Assembly: GCA_031265015.1 (NCBI GenBank)
Contig: JAISDG010000089.1
Span: 1 to 7,188, forward strand
Direction: 5' to 3'
Length of the DNA stretch: 7,188 bases
Source of the DNA: Spirochaetaceae bacterium
Lineage (GTDB): Bacteria > Spirochaetota > Spirochaetia > Treponematales > Breznakiellaceae
The notes under the pieces were generated by a model. The model made no database searches, was not told where the DNA came from, and worked only from the letters and a program-made list of their open reading frames with translations. A program made the translations under genes and the position numbers. The first letter of the stretch is position 1. Each line of letters starts with the position of its first letter. Shown here one piece after another: positions 6,271 to 7,188 of the stretch.

Positions 6271-7188
6271 ATGACACATAAAGGGGCAATTTTTCTTTTT
6301 ACCACTCTGACGACAGTATTTATATTGGGTGGCTGTGGAGGAGTAGACGATCCCGGCAATCCCGACAATCCCTATCCGGCCACATGGCTTGCACAGCAAT
6401 TCGCCGCAATAAAAACGTCCGGGCCGCACACCATTACGGTAACCGAAAACAGTACGGAGACGGGCGCCATCTGGTTTGACGTTCCCGGCGCCACGGTAAC
6501 CCTGGAAGGTGCAACCGGGAATGAAGTTATTACGGTATTGCCCACGCTGGGAGAGACCTTTTTGGGGATCCGCAAGGGGAAAGTTATCTTGAAAAACATA
6601 AAAGTCAAATACAACGCCGTTACTTCAGAATCATTGTTTTTTACCGATTCCTTAGGATCCCTTCAGATAGATACCGGCGCCGACATCACCTCTGCGGACG
6701 ATATTTTTATAAAGGGAACATTTGAAATGACAGGCGGTTCATTCACGTATACCAAGATGAACGCATACGATTCAGGATTAGCGGGCAGGGGCGAAAGCCC
6801 AGGCGCACGCGCGGTTATGACCATAACCGGCGGAACGGTTAATTCCACTATATGGGCGGGGAAAAATTCAACGGTAACCGTTGGCGGCGATTCCGGCACC
6901 GTTGCCATAACCGGCCGAATCTCTGTTGACGGGGCAAACTCCTCGTTTGAAAAGAAGAACAACAGTACGATAACAGGTGATGTGTATGTATCTACGGATA
7001 AGCCGGATCTTTTTGTTATTGCTCTCGGGCAAATTGCGGACAGCGCACTGCTTAAAGCAAAGGTAGAGTCGGACGCCTCCGCCATCGTTGACAAAACAGG
7101 AGACTGGAAGGGCTACTTTCAAATAAGAATCACCGGAATACCGGCTACTATCATGGCTGACGGTTACGCCGGTCATAACCTTATTGGA
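6271..7188 (+). CDS. Putative surface lipoprotein with beta-helix-like repeats, 3' end missing
   Basis: The frame is open from ATG 6271 to the window end (306 residues, no stop). The N-terminus is a lipoprotein signal: Lys4, a hydrophobic stretch, then Leu-Gly-Gly-Cys with the cysteine at 22. An acidic, Asn/Pro-rich tether (about 23-36) leads to a long stretch of short alternating beta-strands rich in Thr, Val, Gly and Asn. Two similar turns, MTGGSF near 153-158 and MTITGGTV near 183-190, recall the TGG repeats of right-handed beta-helix proteins common on spirochaete and gut-bacterial surfaces. No catalytic residues of a carbohydrate-active enzyme are evident. It should be exported and lipid-anchored, possibly as an adhesin or polysaccharide-binding protein, but that role is inference. 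The codon choice is more A/T-rich than in the genes to its left. A strong AGGAG ribosome binding site supports the start. Confidence 0.8.
   Translation, partial: MTHKGAIFLFTTLTTVFILGGCGGVDDPGNPDNPYPATWLAQQFAAIKTSGPHTITVTENSTETGAIWFDVPGATVTLEGATGNEVITVLPTLGETFLGIRKGKVILKNIKVKYNAVTSESLFFTDSLGSLQIDTGADITSADDIFIKGTFEMTGGSFTYTKMNAYDSGLAGRGESPGARAVMTITGGTVNSTIWAGKNSTVTVGGDSGTVAITGRISVDGANSSFEKKNNSTITGDVYVSTDKPDLFVIALGQIADSALLKAKVESDASAIVDKTGDWKGYFQIRITGIPATIMADGYAGHNLIG

Noticed and set aside
6663..7094. Minus-strand open frame opposite the lipoprotein gene
   Set aside because: The plus-strand frame has a ribosome binding site, a lipoprotein signal and an uninterrupted reading frame to the window end; the antisense frame is a Ser/Val/Pro-rich mirror of the Thr/Gly-rich repeats.

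Overview
The window looks like a chromosomal segment of a moderately GC-rich bacterium, most likely a spirochaete of the Treponema type from a gut or other sugar-rich habitat. This is inferred from the protein style: an L-rhamnose catabolic cluster, a polytopic protein resembling an ECF-transporter S component, a lipoprotein-type sensor kinase, and a lipoprotein with beta-helix-like TGG-containing repeats. No rRNA or other marker gene is present, so the taxonomic call is tentative.

Layout: (1) 1-3564, plus strand, is a tightly spaced catabolic operon. It holds the 3' part of a class II aldolase (cut by the left window edge), L-rhamnose isomerase (rhaA), and a zinc-dependent medium-chain dehydrogenase of the L-sorbose-1-phosphate-reductase (SorE-like) type. 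(2) 3583-4299, minus strand, converging on the operon, is a small polytopic membrane protein resembling an ECF-type S component. (3) 4355-6165, plus strand, divergent from the membrane protein, is a two-component system: a NarL-family sensor histidine kinase with a lipoprotein-like signal sequence, and a LuxR/NarL-type response regulator overlapping it by 4 bp. (4) 6271 to the right edge, plus strand, is the 5' part of a lipoprotein gene with repetitive beta-strand character and visibly lower GC.

How the genes may work together: the isomerase converts L-rhamnose to L-rhamnulose. The aldolase resembles the aldolase half of the bifunctional rhamnulose-1-phosphate aldolase/dehydrogenase proteins and would cleave rhamnulose-1-phosphate to dihydroxyacetone phosphate and L-lactaldehyde. 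A rhamnulokinase is expected but is not in the window. The dehydrogenase may handle lactaldehyde or a sugar phosphate, but its substrate cannot be read from sequence. The divergent membrane protein and the two-component system share a short control region containing a perfect 13-bp palindrome that coincides with a plausible -10 box, so they may form one sensing unit. Whether they control the rhamnose operon or the downstream lipoprotein is unknown.

No RNA genes, insertion sequences, CRISPR arrays or origins were seen. The window is mostly recognisable metabolism and signalling. The least explained parts are the divergent membrane-protein/sensor-kinase pair and the terminal lipoprotein.
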